Positions 1-20,071 are shown, counted from the stretch's first letter. The stretch: DNA of 64,000 nt from Beaufortia kweichowensis (GCA_019155185.1 CM032817.1:10498034-10562033); one strand, 5' to 3'. The notes: generated from the letters alone by a model not told the origin. Numbers and translations are program-made.

Positions 1-59
1 ATGAATATTTTTATATGTGCTAATGGTTATGCAATGCATATACTGTCAATACATTTTCA

Positions 60-330
60 GAAATACTTTACATTAAGGTTGTATTTGTATACATTAGTAA
101 ATACATTAGCTAACATTAACTAACAATGAACAATATAGTTTCAGCATTTAATAATCTTAATCATAGTTATTTCCAATACAGTTGTTTATGTTAGTTTATT
201 GTGCATTAACTAATGTTTACAACTGTTGATTTAAAAAAATGTGTAAATGCTGAAATAAACTAAATTAAACTAATTAACTAAATGCTGTTGTTCATTATTA
301 ATTAGTTCTGATATAAAACAGTATTTACTA
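60..330. repeat. Diverged MITE-like repeat rich in ATTAACTAA words
   Basis: The segment repeats words such as CATTAGCTAACATTAACTAA, AACAATGAACAATA and TGCATTAACTAATG, and contains the reversed versions further along, giving a weakly palindromic unit. This resembles a very common teleost non-autonomous DNA element whose ends carry ACATTAGTTAATGC. The edges are blurred and the copy is old. Identification is from memory of the repeat's appearance. Confidence 0.6.
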
Positions 331-1040
331 ATGCATCCTCTGCAGGTTATTATTAATATAAACATAAATGTCCCTTTCACTTTTTAAAAGATAAAGGTAT
401 TTTTTTCATTAATGCAGACTTTTCCTTTGCTTGTCTCTGTGTTTTGATTGATAATGTGTCATTGAAATACTTCTAGCTCAGCCCTTGATTCAATGTATGA
501 TTCTGTTCCCTGTTCAAAAGCAATATCAAGATTTATGTGATTATTGTTTATTTAGGCTTTTTCTTATAAAGCTTATAAAGCGTGAGTTGGTTCCACCCTG
601 CTATTGTATGTCAGTAGGGATAAATCAGGATGTGCCATCAGCTCAGCATGAGAATGCTTTGTTTGGCCAGGGATAGATTATGTTTCGTTGGGAGTTCATG
701 GAGTATCTTTTGGCATGGCCTCTGACTTATCTGCCCTGACCGTTTCTTGGAAAGACTTGGTACGGCCTGGGTTCTGAATGAAACTCTTTATAGTTAAAGA
801 ATATCTTCACTATCTTTTAGCTGGCAAGAACAAGATAGTCCAAAGTACAAGGCAAAGACTTTGTTAGGAGAGAGAAATGCGATTTAGCAAATTAATGACT
901 AATATAAGGGTTGTGATATTTATAGTGTGATGGACATGGCGTCATGATGAATAGTAAGATAAAGATAAGCCAGTTTGACCTGCTTGAGACCTTTTCCTTG
1001 TTATGAATAGTTATAAAATTGTTGTGGTCTTTTAAGGGTT

Positions 1041-1215
1041 GAAGGGTTAGTTCACCTGGAAAGCAAATGTCATCAATTACTTGTTGTCATGTAATTCCAA
1101 ACCCGTTCGACTTGTATAAAGAATTCTAGGAGAATGATGACTGTGCTTTTTCCTAATAATGAAAATAAAGTGGGAGTGAGACACAGAATGTTCGTTGGGG
1201 CTGTTATCTACCACA
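1041..1215. repeat. Fragment of palindromic DNA-element repeat ('GGGTTAGTTCACC')
   Basis: It begins GAAGGGTTAGTTCACC and includes GTAATTCCAAACCCGT followed by a TATGACTTG-like run. This is the left half of a very common fish repeat. A fuller copy of the same family lies at 46,643-46,898. The right half is degraded here. Confidence 0.6.
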
Positions 1216-4200
1216 CATTGTCATTTGTTAAAAAGAAAAATATATTATATGTCATCTATATATAAAATAAAATAATTCCTGCCTGTCTGACTGTATTTGT
1301 CTAGTGTCCAGACCTTTTCTGTGGACAGCAGCAGATGAATTTAGTGGCTCAGATTATCTAAAGTTGGTTTGGCAACATCCCAAAAGTTCTCTTAACACAG
1401 ACACGGTTACGCCACTCGGCTGCTTTTTTTGATGGCACCGTCTTGATGCTTTCAGTCCAAATGCTTTTTCATCTGTCACGAACTAGCAAACACTGTTTTG
1501 TTCTCTCATCTGTTTAGGTACTCTATTACATCACGACTTGATTCTCTGTAGTGAATGAGCGGAGAGGGGATCAGTATGTTATGTAGTGGGCTATCTAATC
1601 CATAATTTGTTTAAGGTTTTGAGGCCCTGACCCCATGATGATTAGGCACTGAAAAGTTTGCACGAGTGGAATAGAGAGATGAAGGTGTAAAGATGCTGCG
1701 GTGTTGCTAATGTGTTCACACTTCATGTCATTCAGCGCTTCTGTGGCAGCGAGTTCGCTGAAGTTACCCTGGCATAGACGGGAGGTTTGTGCGTTACTTG
1801 CACTCTTGTGAGGTTATGTCACTAAGTTACAGTTCCCAGGATGCTTGGGGCTAACAGGATTATGACGTCATGCTGACTTTGTGGGGGAAGCCCTGTACCT
1901 GACTTATAGCATATATTATTACATAAATACATTTTATTTATATGTAGTCATGCATTAATAATAGTTTTGTACACAAAGAGATGACTCTCCAATCAGGAAT
2001 ATCATATTGAACTACAGAATTGTGATGTTCACATACTGCATACCTGTTTATGTAATGTACCTTATTTTTGCATGAAAACCATCGTCTTAGATGCCTCTTT
2101 ATAATACCTTATTTCCCCTTTGGAGCTGTGCTTTTCCTATAAACTAGGCCTTGTGTTTATCATTTATAGCCTCGTTGTCAAGATAAGGTTTGCATAACCC
2201 TCTCATTGCCTTTACTGCTGCACATTTAGGCCGTTGGATGTCTATGTAGTTTTATAGGACCATCACTGTGGAGAGACAGTGATATCTTGCTGTGATTTCT
2301 GATATGTGGCTCTCCGTTCGGCTGAACTTATTGAGTTCCCATGACTCGCTGTGAACGCTGATGACTTCTCGCTCCAGGCAGAGTCAGGGCTTGTATGGCA
2401 CTGATGTCTCTTTCATCATATACTAATAAAGCTAACTTTTTTCACTTTTGGACTCTTTGTTTTACTTTTCTCGGTTTACTCCTCTTTCTCTCTCAGGGGG
2501 TTTGGAATGTTTTGCTTTAAAATCGAGGTCAAGGAGACTTGGAGTCCATGCTATGATGTGCTCAAGACCGTCTCTGTATGAAGTTCCTCCTCCATCGTGT
2601 GACTTCTGCTGGGATTTTCTTCTGCTCACCGTTAGAGATGTTGATGTGAAAATATTTGTCACTATGGTGGTTTGGTGATTTGGATTAATGGTGGAGAGGA
2701 AACAGACTGATGTATATTTGTGACAATCTGAAACAATTCTGTGCTTGTAGCCTCCATGTTCATGTGTAAATTATTCACCCTCATGTTGTTGCGAACCCAC
2801 ATTTTATTTTGTATATAGTGAAAGTAATTCCTTGAAGAACTATTAGTAAACTATTTCTTGAGGAATTTAAAGCACCAGACGTGTAACGTAAACAGAATGA
2901 AGCATGCTGCGAGTGAGTAAAGTCATGATCATGGTGGTCATAGAGACCACTGTGGCTGCTAGCTACAATCACTCACTAAATTACCTTCTCTTGTTCTCAG
3001 ACATCTCTGACTTGCTGACTTGGGTTTGAGCCCTAATGTTGCACTTCAGTCGGGACCAACTATCACTTTAAAGGGCAAAACTCGGCTTTTGCTGTCCCTC
3101 AGGCAATCTTGCCGCACCACAGCAGACCTTATTCACCTGAAATCACTCACAGTCTGTTCAAGTTTCGCAATGACTTTATGTATTGCAATAGGAGGCTGAT
3201 GTGCCAGCTTGCTGCCCCTGTCAGAGATTTGTCTTGTCTGGCGTGTTCTTTATTTTGAGCTTAAAAGCATTGTTTGTTCTATTCTCTGGATTAAGATATT
3301 GTGCTCATGGTCAGCGTGCTGTGTGTTGGGTCCATTTCCCATCAATCACGCAGCAGAGATTGCTGTTTGCGCACTGGCTTGATAAGCCGATAGTGTGCAG
3401 TCTGTGACTTCTTGCTTTTTCACGACTTAAAACAGACATCACAGGGACAAATCTGTTGAAGGCAGCCAGATGTTGTAAACCACAGAAAGGCCAGTTGGTT
3501 ATTTATTCCAAAGCTTTGCCTTGGAGTGGTTGTGAAATTAAACCAAACAAGACCTCTTTAATCCTGCGGTTAATGTTTTTGCTTATCGAATTTGCTGTGA
3601 TTTTGAATGAACGTGCATCAGTTGTGCAAGCCGTATGAGTGAAAGATTAGACCACCGGTCAGCTGTTAGTCAGGAATGTGCTACTGAATAAATGAACAAC
3701 AGATTTACCGTTGACAAAACCGGCCTTCTGTTCAACTGGATTGATTTATGCTGCTACACAAGTTGATGATTTCTGATGGTGTTGGCTGTGTGTGCTTTGG
3801 TACAACAGGGGCTTAAACATGGGATGGACATGCGAGATCCACCGTGATTAAATGCAACCTAGACCCCCACACCAGCCCCTTACAAAGAACCTTTATTGTG
3901 TTAAAAACTGCAGCGTCACAAAGGAAACTAAATACTTTTGTTTTTCATTTCCTTGCTGCGAGCAAAAAAGAAAACCGACCACAGCTGTTGTAAAACATAG
4001 ACTTATATTTGGTGGTTTGGTATTTTTGCAGTTTTATTGATGCTTTGCACAGGATAGGTATTTACACATCAAATTTCTTTTACATGATCAAAATTTATGA
4101 CAGCGGATGTTCTTTCTTTATTTATTAAAGAGCTGGCCAAAAATAAAGCAGAGCATTACCTTCATGACACAGTTCTGTTTTCTTAATTATGTATTTTGGT

Positions 4201-7200
4201 CAAGAAAAAATCTAACTGCAGTAGCCGGTTCACACAAACCTATAATTTCATCTCAGTCTAAACCTTCTTTGTTGTGGGTTTATAATCCCTAAATTGCAGT
4301 CCATTATTTCTGAAGATCAAAGTGGAGCCCAGTTTCTGTGTTTAAACATCTGATGTAGACAAGGGATAAAAATGTTATAGATGAAGAAATGTTATACACT
4401 TCTTACCATAAAAACTCCTAAGAGCAGTACAGCTACTACTCTGTACTAAACCTTATAAACAAAGAGGTTTGTTACCAGAATAGTGTGTTGTTTCATTGAT
4501 TTCAGTAGACCAATGACCCAGAACATCACTTGTGAGCTGAATTTGTGGGTGGATTGATTATCTGATTGTTGATTTACTTTGCTTGGCCTTTTAGTTGGCG
4601 TAACAGGACATGATGTCACCCACCCTGGGATGTGTCGTGACATGATGCATCATGGGAAAAAAGTCTTTTCAGTCTCTTTGACTCAGCTTAATATCTGCTA
4701 ATGGTAAGCTTAAACATTATGGCACCCTATAACAGTTTGTTTGCATTTTAAATAGACAGTTTTAGCCTAAGATCCTAGACCTCAAAGAGCTTGAAACAGT
4801 TTTCTGTTCTCTTTACGTCAGAGCTCTTGTCTGTGTTGATAAATCAGTACGGGAAGGATTTTTAGTGTTTCTGCTCGAGGGTGTTATTGTGTCCTAACGC
4901 TCATCTAGTTCTCTTTGGTACATTTCACACGGTCTCTGGATGAATTCCTTCAACTTGCGTATTACATCACAAGCCTCTAAAAGAACAAGTTGTATTAGAC
5001 GATCTAAAAACGTGTTAAAGTTGCAAACTTTATATGTCACTCTCTCACCATCTCCATTAGAAGCATAAAATTGCTGATTACATTACGCATTTTTCATTAC
5101 ATGGTTCCAGTGAAAACGTGCCTGACAGCTCAGACTTGTTCAACTGTTAAAGCTTACTGTTGTGAAAAGGGTAAGGTAAGGACACAGATTTGAACAGATT
5201 TTTTATGTTGCTTAAAAGTGCAAGTGCATGGTAAAACGAATAAAAATCATTCCTTAGCTGTGACTCGATGGGATTTCTACATTTGTCATCCTCCAGATCT
5301 GTGTTTTTTGTTGAATTCCCTGTTGTCATGTTCTGTTTGGTTTTATTTTTGATGTTCTGTTGCTATATTGGGCTTGATAGAGGAGATGAGGCCTTGTTAG
5401 GGTTCAGGAGTGTTGTCTTGCTCTCCGGTATTGAGCGCTGTATTTCTGTTCTCTTATGAATTAGGAATCGGGTACTGGCTTGTGCAATAAGATCCTTCTC
5501 ATTTTCTTTTCCTCTCTTGTCCCTTTCTGCCATCTATCTTAGACATTAAGCAACAGGAAAGATCGAACGTCAGAAACATTAATGATACTAAAAAGGCCTA
5601 ACATCGTGGGCATGTGGAGGCCCCAACATAAAAGCGGATTTGCATTTTATTTTTTAATAATCTGATGCTTTATTCAAAGAATATTTAAAAAGAGAAATGT
5701 TGCATGAATAAAATAAGTCTTTTTTACATTTAATGTTTTTCATTTGCTCTTAGATGGACTCACTTGAACATTGGCTCGTTCGGCTTTGGCTGTCAAAATA
5801 AAGGCAACCGAGTGCAGCATGTTCGCACGTCACCACGTAAATCATTTCAGGTTCATTATAGTATTGCTAGATCGTGCCTAAAAATAAGTTCTTGCAACAC
5901 TTTTTTCCCACACCCCCTGTGGTTAATGATGCACTGCATTTAGGATAAGTTTAACAGGATAAGTGGAGGCATCTGTTTTCAATTTACAGGCCTGAGTATA
6001 GTGTAAATGTTGCTGGCCACGATCTGTAGGACCTTTATTTATTTAATGTCATTGATAGTTTGGAGATGGTTTGCTATGTATTAAAGCAACAGATGTCAAT
6101 AAGGGTCGGCGTGTGTATGGTTGAATATGTTACATTCTGTTGGGCCAGCAAGATTTAATGAAGTGAGCCATTTAGTTGCTGCAGCAAATTTAGAGAATCG
6201 GATAATACGGTTCATTCCGAAATGAAATATAAGATCCATTTTTCTATCATAGTGCCGTGAAGGTGACCTTATCATACTGATGTAAATAACCACTGTTTAC
6301 CTTTCTTGGATCTTTTAACAGTGATCTTGATCTTGTTCACAGAGCTGACAAATGAGATAGATGAGACAACTATTTGTTAAATGAACTGTGAATGTATAGC
6401 TGTTCTCTTTCCATTAGAGCCAGTGTGAAAAAGCACATTGGGTATCTAAACCCAAATATGAAGAGAACAGAGAGAACACACTCGCTCTCCAATTGTGCTT
6501 ACTCAGAAGTACACCATCTGGCACATAAATAGAGGCCTTTTATACAAGAACTTCTAGACAATGATAGACACTGTCCTCAGATCAGAGAAATTACCAGACC
6601 GGGCTTGCAGAAACAGGTTCCTTCTAGTAGGAGAACACAGCGAGACGGACTGATTAAATTTAAGTCCAAAGAATGGCCTTAGTCGCTCGAGTTTGAGCCC
6701 TTCAAGTGTGTGCCCTTTTCATGATTTTTAATGTTGAAGTGAAAAGATTTTTTCACTAAATTAATTTGCTGTATAGGTTACAGAAAACAGAACCTAGAAT
6801 AGAAAAGAACAAGTTAAGTATATGAACACATTTACTTATTGTCTCACTAGAATAATATATTCTTGTCTTATTTCTTGCCTGAAACATAACAAGAGAAAGA
6901 AACAACAATTATAAAGAGTATATAAAAGTCTACTAGATGTCCTTGTAACTACTCTGTACACTTCCATGATGATCCTTTGGACTTATGTTTACCTGTACTG
7001 ACAAAAATACAAGTAAGGCCTATCTGTACGTCCTGGAGTGGAAAAATCCACATCAAAGTTCACCGCTTGAGTGCTTTTCAACACTTCATTGTTGCAAAGG
7101 TCAAACTCCTTGCCAAGCCCAGTGATATATAGTCTTTGTAGGAATAAAATCCTGTTACTTCTTGGCTGAAGGATACGTGGAAAAGGGAAGGACTACATTT

Positions 7201-10200
7201 CGAGAAACTGTAATCAAATCCAACAGCTACGTTAGGCGTTTGACCGCCGACGCTCGAATGCCACAATGTGATCCGTCACCCGAACAAGAAACAAATTACC
7301 TGTCACACCTTTATAGTGTTCTTAGGAACATGATTGCTCTATTAATTCTGTACGGTGAACTCATATTTTCAGTCTCAGAATATTCCCAAGTGTCACGTCT
7401 ATCACATTTATCTTGTGATTTATTAGCTGAGCCGTTTTAATGGCTCTTTCTCAGGTTAAATGGCCTGAGATGGTCTTCGGTATCTGTTCCACGAGACTCT
7501 CTTATTTCTGTCACCGTCAGAAGTCAAAGCGGCCTGCTGTGTTACATTACCCATGATACCCGTCTTACCCAAACCTTGTTCTATTTGTAAAGCTTGTTGT
7601 TAAAAATTGTGGCTAAAAATTAGATGATGAACTTTCTCACTGTCACGTAGTATGAGAGCCATGTCAAAGTGAAGCTTAATAATTAAATGATATACAAAAG
7701 AACAGTTGACGTAAGTTTCTGCTTGTTTTGTTGTAATGCAGTGGTGCATGATGGCAACACCTTAACCGAGAAAACAATTCACATTGTTACCCATGTCAAA
7801 TTTCTTTGCACACTTTGAGCCAATACTTGGTGGCCTTAGGGATAGATTATATAGCTAAATAAATCTTTCTTCAGTCTTAAAGCTGAATGTATCTTATTTA
7901 TATACAATAAAATGCAATGCTATATAATATTATGGAACATAATACAACCAAATGAACATAAATGGAACATACTGATTCGTAAAATACTCTTTCACTGTAT
8001 TTTACAGTATTGTCCAATTCTATATTGTATATGTCAAGGTTGCAGTAGTGAAAGCAGGTTTTAAATAGGACAGACTTGTGTCTTTGTAAGCACATCTCTC
8101 CACAGAGGACTGATTTTAATGATTCACTAGAGACATACAGGACCTGAAGATTTCCATCCTTGTGTAATGAAAAGTGTGAGTGAAAGCATCATGTATTTTC
8201 TCAGGAGAGCTGTAACTCATGCAGGAAAAGCTTTCTATCAATTTATTTGATTTTGGACACTCAAGTGGCTCCATTGCTTGTGTGCACAGAAGCGCTCGCT
8301 CTCATCTCAGACATGGCTACAATTTTCCAGCATCATGTCTAAATGTGAAATGTGCACCGCAGGTGTCTCTGTCCTCTAGAGGACATCTTTTTTTTTCTGT
8401 CACACACCTGCAACAAACCAGCTGTAATGCTACTATCTCCTCATGTTGGCCTACACAAAACAAGTTCACAAAACAAGTATTTCATGTGCATTTTCTGACC
8501 TTCCAGGTAATGAATTTCCAACCTTACAGAGATTATGTAAGAGTGTTTGTGCCTTTGTGACCTTTTGTCCTGGAGTAAATTCCGAACTATCATGTCTTGT
8601 GAAATTTCCAAGTGTTCTTGTTTATTGTTTCAGAGCTCAGTATGGTCAAATAAGCGTTCCCCCCGGCACATATGGATTTCATCGTGACGGCAATGTAAAA
8701 AAGTTCAGCACAGGTTCAGGTTTTGTTCTCAAGCCATACTTTATCATTACCGTAAAACGTCAATACATGTGGATTTGCATTTAGTATTCAGTTCTTATTT
8801 GCTTTAAAATTAGCGCACACCCATAATGTATAGAGCAGTAGATGATGCAGATGGTGATTATAACATGATTATAACATGAGCATATAACTATAAATTACAG
8901 AGGTCTGATATCTCCATGTTGCTGTATTTATATTTTTTATTATTTTGTTGCATGAATAAGCAAAATGAATGTGTCCATGATCTCTCAAATATTGTTTAGG
9001 AAGGCGACTCATTATGGTTGAGAATAGAGCCACAATGTATTGGTTATCCTTGAAAGATCAGCAAAGTGATTCAGCATTTTAACAAATGACCGATGAAGTC
9101 ATTGACACCCACAGCGTGGGCTGTGTTTGTGTTCACGTTAAGTACGTGTTTGCTGTGAAAAACGTGCTAAAACTGGACTAAACACTTGAACACATCCATT
9201 CACAGCGTTTTGTCCCGTTATGTTCATCATCTGAGCTCTCAGCGGTATTACTGAAATGCACCAGTTACACGCTGTGAGTGTCCGGCTGCCTCGCTCTCTC
9301 TCCTGTTATTTTTCTCTCTTACATAAGTCATCTTTTCGTGGAAGCGCTGCTCATGTGGCCTGATTCTCTCGCTAACATTCAGCCTTCGTGTCATTCTCAG
9401 AAATGAAGCTTTTTGCCTCTTGCTTAATTCATAAATCCATCCATGGAAGATTAAAATGCCCATTTCTCTTTTGACACAATGTTCAGAAAGATAATTAAAT
9501 GCTTTGTCTCTAATCTGGTATTATTTTGCTCCTTAGACACACTGCTGCTTTTCTTCAATATTCATAACACCTCATGAGTACTTATCATAGCCTACTTTCA
9601 TTTATGAGCAATTTGTCATCCACATAATACTGTAATAAAATGTTGTCACATTCAAGGCTTCTTCAAGGTCAGCAGTGATAACATTCATGATCATAAAGTT
9701 GAGGGTAAAGAACTGTAGGGTAAATCCGATCTGCTTCTTTATGATTATATATTCGGAGACTTATAGACATAAAGGTCACTTTGTCAGTGCCGTTGGTGGC
9801 TGGACGTGTGTATGTGTTCGTCATGTTTTATTATCTTAAGCTTTTGAGACAATAATCACTTCATAAACCACCAGCCGCACAAACACACCTTTTTAAGACT
9901 TCTACATCAAGAAGAGGCCGATTAGATGAACGTTCATTTCCTTCATTTCTCCATGCATGATGTGCTGTGAGATTCTGTAAATTTCCTGTACAATCAAACG
10001 TTACTGTAAGCTTTTTGGTTTCTTGTGTCAAACAATGAAAATAAGGTGCCCATTTTTTGGGGTGCTTTTGTCTGTCTTGCCTGTAAAGCTGTTGTTATGA
10101 ACCTTCAATGAGTGACAGTCAAAATAAAGTGCTATTGACTGAGGGCACAGTGACACGCTCGTGTTTTTCAAGGTTTCAGTCAGGCTGAGTCAGGACATTA

Positions 10201-10708
10201 CATGATTCTGTATGACCATCCATCCATCCTGGAAACGGCACTTCCTAAAGATGAATTGCACATTCACCGTGCAATATAATGTCGATTAGACACTGATATG
10301 CCACGGCATTATGTAAAAGTCATGCTTTTAAAGTCTCTTTATGAAGCAGGGGGTTTGAGGCGTGCTGTTGACTCAGAAGATAACGTGGGCCGGGGGGATG
10401 ACAAGCACCACGGCGCAATCCTCTCACGGTTCACATGCCGCTTTTTTTCTGCTGGCAACAGCTGCCCCGTCCATTAATAGAAACAGCAGTTTACATACAT
10501 GTCTATGATTGCTTCACGATGATCACTTAATGTTTTTTGCTGCTGTGTAACAGTGCTTTACAGATTTTTAATGTTTATGTCCCAACTGTGAGAAACGGGA
10601 AGTGATCATTCTAAACATCAGTACATATGTGAATTGTGAGTTGTAACTGAGTTGTTTTGACATTATTCATCTCATTCTGTTCTCTTGCTTGGTCATTTTT
10701 TCCAACAG

Positions 10709-15784
<5,076 letters not shown>

Positions 15785-16357
15785 TCACAGATGGGAAACA
15801 AAGACTCCATAATTCATACAGACGAAGGCGAGACAGACTGTTTTACAGCCTGCCTTTGGAGGGGAGGGAAAACTCCAAGCTGATTGGTTAAAGGGGTGAA
15901 GGGGCGTGGCAAATTAGCGCTACGGCAGTGTTTATTTATTTTTTGCTAGAATAACATAGCTAACCTTTTAATGAGCTGCTACTGCCAGTGGTGCAACCTA
16001 GCGACGTTTCCATGGAGATTTCACCGTTTCATCTTTTCTTAGCTTCACGTGTCAGTCGTACGTAATCCATTTAGAGATCTTTTATTGTTTAACTATAATT
16101 AAGCTGTGGCAAATACAAAAAAGAAAACTTAAGAAATTGTGCGATCATACCTGATAATTTAGTCATGGACATGTCATGTCTCGTTTGTTTTTCTACGTAT
16201 GATTTTCTTCCTTTATACGAAATTGTGGGTGGGATGGGTTTACGATTGGGCGCAGGAGTTTTTTCTTTTAGTTGATCACACTATTCAAATAATTCATTTG
16301 TTTGATTTTTAATACTTGTATTAATTTTTACAACCAATTTTAACCTTTTGCGCTCGA

Positions 16358-16363
16358 AATAAA
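16358..16363 (+). promoter_or_regulatory. Candidate ahcyl2 polyadenylation signal
   Basis: AATAAA about 575 bases after the ahcyl2 stop codon, in CGCTCGAAATAAAAGC. It is the first canonical signal downstream. Confidence 0.5.
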
Positions 16364-17859
16364 AGCTGTTGAAATGTAACTGGATTCTGAACGTTTTGGG
16401 GGCGGGGCTTATCCCCAGCGTTCACTCATACTGGAAGATATTCACCTCATTGACATCAGCATCTTATAATGGTTTTTCCCCACTTGAACACGCTCTTTCC
16501 ATACTGTCTTCATCTGCTAAAACAATGCCAGTATTGATGTTTGAGATTAAAATGCTCAAATTTTCACAAATTTAATGTCTTGATCTATCCACATTACTGC
16601 TGAATCTCATCAGGCTGTAATCACAGGGGTGTATATTAAGATATTTATACAAAATGATTTTTTTATCTTCTGTCATTCACGTTTGTTCTTCTGAGCTCAT
16701 CTTCTGTCATTATAAAATAAGCAATTAAATGTTATATGAGACTTTAGTGTAATATTAAATTTAATGAATCCCTTGTTTATATACTGTGAAGTAGAGCTTA
16801 TATCAATGAGATACCAAATGTACAGTTAATCCGGTACTAAGTTTCTTTCCAGGTTATTAACTGAGGCCAAGAACAACTTCTGTACTCATTTCAGAGGTTT
16901 GATGGAAAGATCTTGGAAGTCTGCGCTTTGGTTTTGCTGCCTTTGTGACTGGGATATTCAAAAATAATAAAATTGGGACCTTTATTTTACTATATTTTTG
17001 AAAGTCTTTATGGCAGATATTTATCTCTTTGCCGTCTGTGTTTGTCATAAAGGGAATCAAAATGACTTTGTCTGTTTGCTGTTTAATGTGGCGTCACATT
17101 TTCACACCTAGATCTCTCTGGCACGTTTATATGTTCAGAGCAAATACTGGGAGTTTTTCCACTTGCATCTCTGTTTTAGGATCATACATGACGTTTTTTA
17201 ACTGCATGTTGCTTATATCAAATTTGCAACCCTAAAGGCATAAAACAGTGTTAAATTCTCCCATAAGGCCGCCTGGTTTACTTACTAAGTCATCTTCAGA
17301 AATGTAAAGACACAAAATAAGTTAAATTCATTGGTTCTATAGTACATCAATACTATGTGATGCACTTTTTTTTGTCGTGTCCAGTCGACTTTAGTATTAC
17401 AAATGTAAATGGATTGACAGCCCGCATCCCCATAATATCCCTATGGTCACTTTTTCGGTCCTTATCTGCTTAACACATAGTCCTTGTACTGAAGCACATC
17501 TGTTGTGTACGTCTTGTTTAAATGTTTAAACCCATTGTCTTAATTTTTTTAATATGTGTGGGTGTGGGTGTTAGAGTGTTTAAAGAGGCTCACATGTCCA
17601 AACACGGATGTTTTTAGAGGCTTTATCTCTATGTCACGGCTCACAAGCACATCACTATGGATTTTTCTTGATGGTCTTGTACGAGCACATGAAATCAGCA
17701 CCAGCACATCTTACAGAGTATGAGCGTTGACATAAGAACTAAAACGACTGTATTTATTGTAAGTCTTTACTACGAGCACGAAAGTCTCTGATGAGTTGTC
17801 AAATGTTTAAATATTGCAAGTGATGGTAGATGAGCAATAATCTGTAATCCTGAAGAACA

Positions 17860-17865
17860 AATAAA
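17860..17865 (+). promoter_or_regulatory. Candidate distal ahcyl2 polyadenylation signal
   Basis: AATAAA about 2.1 kb after the stop, within an A-rich stretch followed by an acceptable T-rich downstream region. It would produce a long 3' UTR. Confidence 0.3.
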
Positions 17866-20010
17866 AACAAGAAAAGTAAAACTGATTTTTTTTTCAGGTG
17901 TCACAGACTGCTGTATTTTATTTTTAAGTCAATTTAAGTTATTATTTCATTGCTGTTATATTATTATGAGATACCTTACAAAAAAAGCCTGTTGAAATTA
18001 AATTAATTTAGATTCACAAATATACTTTTCTATTTATACGTTTTCTAATTATACAGATCTTTTTGCTGTTCCATTGTTTTTATAGTTGTTTATTTGTGTG
18101 TTTATGTCCATTCTTGTATTTCTGGTTTGGACTGCAGTGCGATCACCCAGACAGAGAATCATCTCTCAGGGTCTGTTTGGCATGTAATTTTCTGATGGAT
18201 GTAAGCACTGCTTTGTTTCAGGCCTCATTTAAAGAAACTATCCATGAGGGATTCTCTGGGCATGAAATTGACAAGTGAAATTCATAAATTCCAAACACGC
18301 TGCCTTTAATCTTTGATGCTAAAGCCTACAGTAATAGTAAACACATGAATGCACTGGGGAAACTGTTATTATGCCTTTAGGAAAAAAATTAATTATTTCA
18401 AATCTGCTGAGATCATTTTCAAACAATCATGATGGTAAACAGGAAGTTTATACCTGAACCGGAAACAAGATGTTTAAATGCTGGTTATGTTATTCTTGGT
18501 GAGCTTAGGCACTTTGCATATTCCTGGCCATTGAGGTCATAGATCAGGGTTATAGTTGGAACAGTGATGGTTTATTTTGGCCACATGATGGTTAGGGGTA
18601 TGTCTGTACATAAAGACGAGAACAGCTGTTGTTGCCACTTACATCAGAGAGTAATGGTCTGTTATCCCCATTTTCACCATATGTGGTGGTGGGATGGATC
18701 TTTAACAGAACTAAACAATGTCTGGCACAATACAGTCAGTACAGAGATTAGTTTTGGGTCAACATGGATCTGTGCCAGATCAAGCTTATTTTTTAAAAAA
18801 CATTTGCAGTTAATTTTTAAGCACAATCTTATACATGATGTGACATTAATCTACTGGTTTAACCATGCAAACTGATATTCCAGTAGATGATCCACTGTTA
18901 TATATATATATATAAGGCTTTATTGTATTGAAATTCGCTGTCTCCTAATTTAATTTAACAGCATTTTAAGTTATCCTGTCCTCATTGGTCCATAATGTAT
19001 TGGATAATAGGATAAAAGTTGCACTGCAAAAGAGCATAATGTAGTTTTGTAATCTAGTATATAAGTATGTAGTATATTAGTCTTGTAGGTCAGTTTACTG
19101 ATGGATTTGTGTTGGGGGCCACCACATAAAGTTTCAACACACTTTTGCAATCACTTTCAACTTCCAGAAATCTGTGTGACCTCAAACTTTCTGTCACAGC
19201 CTGTTTAGTTTCTACAAACATATTTCACACCATCAAATTAAACTGCCCCTATGACAGATCTGCCCCTTTGCTCTCAAAGAATAATAATTCACTGTGTTTA
19301 CTAACACAAGATGGTCCTTAAAAACATTACAATGTGTCTCTTTCTTGCTGTATAGATGTGTGTTCAGTAGAAATCTCATTGCATTCTCTGTTCCCCTTTA
19401 TAAATAACAGCTCACTGTTTGTGCTGACCGCAAAAGATTTTAGATCTGCACTTTATAGTGGCCATATATGTTTTGCTTTGATTGATGGGTGGATATTTGT
19501 CAACATCTAGTCTGTGATGCAACACATTTAACCCTCTGACAGTGGACAGATCTTTTAAAGTCATTTTTAACTATTCATAGCGTGAATCTGAATCACTGTG
19601 GATACTTTTGGTGAATACCCAAAATCTGAATAACATAAATGATGACAAATTCAACATGGCTGACAAATGTAGTGGCTTGCATAGTTCTTCTAGAAAATTC
19701 CCTATTTCATCACAATGGAGACATTTTAGATATTTTTTGTGATGCAATAATTCATGCATCAGTATGATGAGGTACATAAGTAAAACATTGTTTAATTAAT
19801 ATAACATATTAATGTAAGAAAAACATGTTATATTATAGATAAAGAAGCTAAAATAGACAATAAATCAAAAATATAATATTTAAAAAAACTTAATTTATAA
19901 AGATGATAATTGCAATGTTTGAATCCAGATTTAATGAAGTATTAATGTTCTGGTGTGCATTTTTTGTAATGCTGTAGTGGCACCTGCACATAGGTGGTCA
20001 AGAGCCGTTT

Positions 20011-20071
20011 GGGCGTGGCTTAACGCACTCTTGCCTCAAACCACGCCCATTTCCGCGCCTAAACAGCCAAT
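20011..20071 (+). promoter_or_regulatory. strip2 promoter elements (GC/KLF boxes, CCAAT)
   Basis: GGGCGTGGC at 20,011, its reverse CCACGCCC at 20,041 and CCAAT at 20,067-20,071 sit about 100-165 bases before the likely start codon, in the only CpG-rich patch of this neighbourhood. No TATA box is evident, which suits a broadly expressed STRIPAK subunit. The transcription start site itself cannot be placed. Confidence 0.55.

Larger units (their letters stand above)
1..10708 (+). other. Non-coding DNA, probably intron 1 of ahcyl2
   Basis: No convincing exon was found in this stretch. All open frames are short, lack family motifs and are not joined by paired splice signals. The ahcyl2 coding exon at 10,709 begins at a conserved internal exon boundary, so at least one upstream coding exon must lie outside the window or be missed here. 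The stretch is AT-rich and holds diverged transposon remnants near 60-330 and 1041-1215, plus a fragment of the second family around 2768-2805. Whether it is all intron or partly intergenic cannot be settled from sequence alone. Confidence 0.6.
15785..19950. other. ahcyl2 3' UTR and ahcyl2-strip2 intergenic DNA
   Basis: The UTR follows the TAA at 15,782-15,784. Candidate AATAAA signals sit at 16,358 and 17,860. Beyond them the DNA is AT-rich with no recognised gene. A short TA run lies near 18,898-18,914, and a GGGGGCGGGG box lies at 16,397-16,407. The open frames here are short and unlike any family I know. Confidence 0.6.

Noticed and set aside
8219..8784. Two overlapping 113-codon open frames
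   Set aside because: No recognisable family, no good splice partners, and codon content looks like AT-rich intron; treated as chance.
9248..9463. Minus-strand 71-codon open frame
   Set aside because: Charged composition looked protein-like, but there are no motifs and no splice or promoter context.
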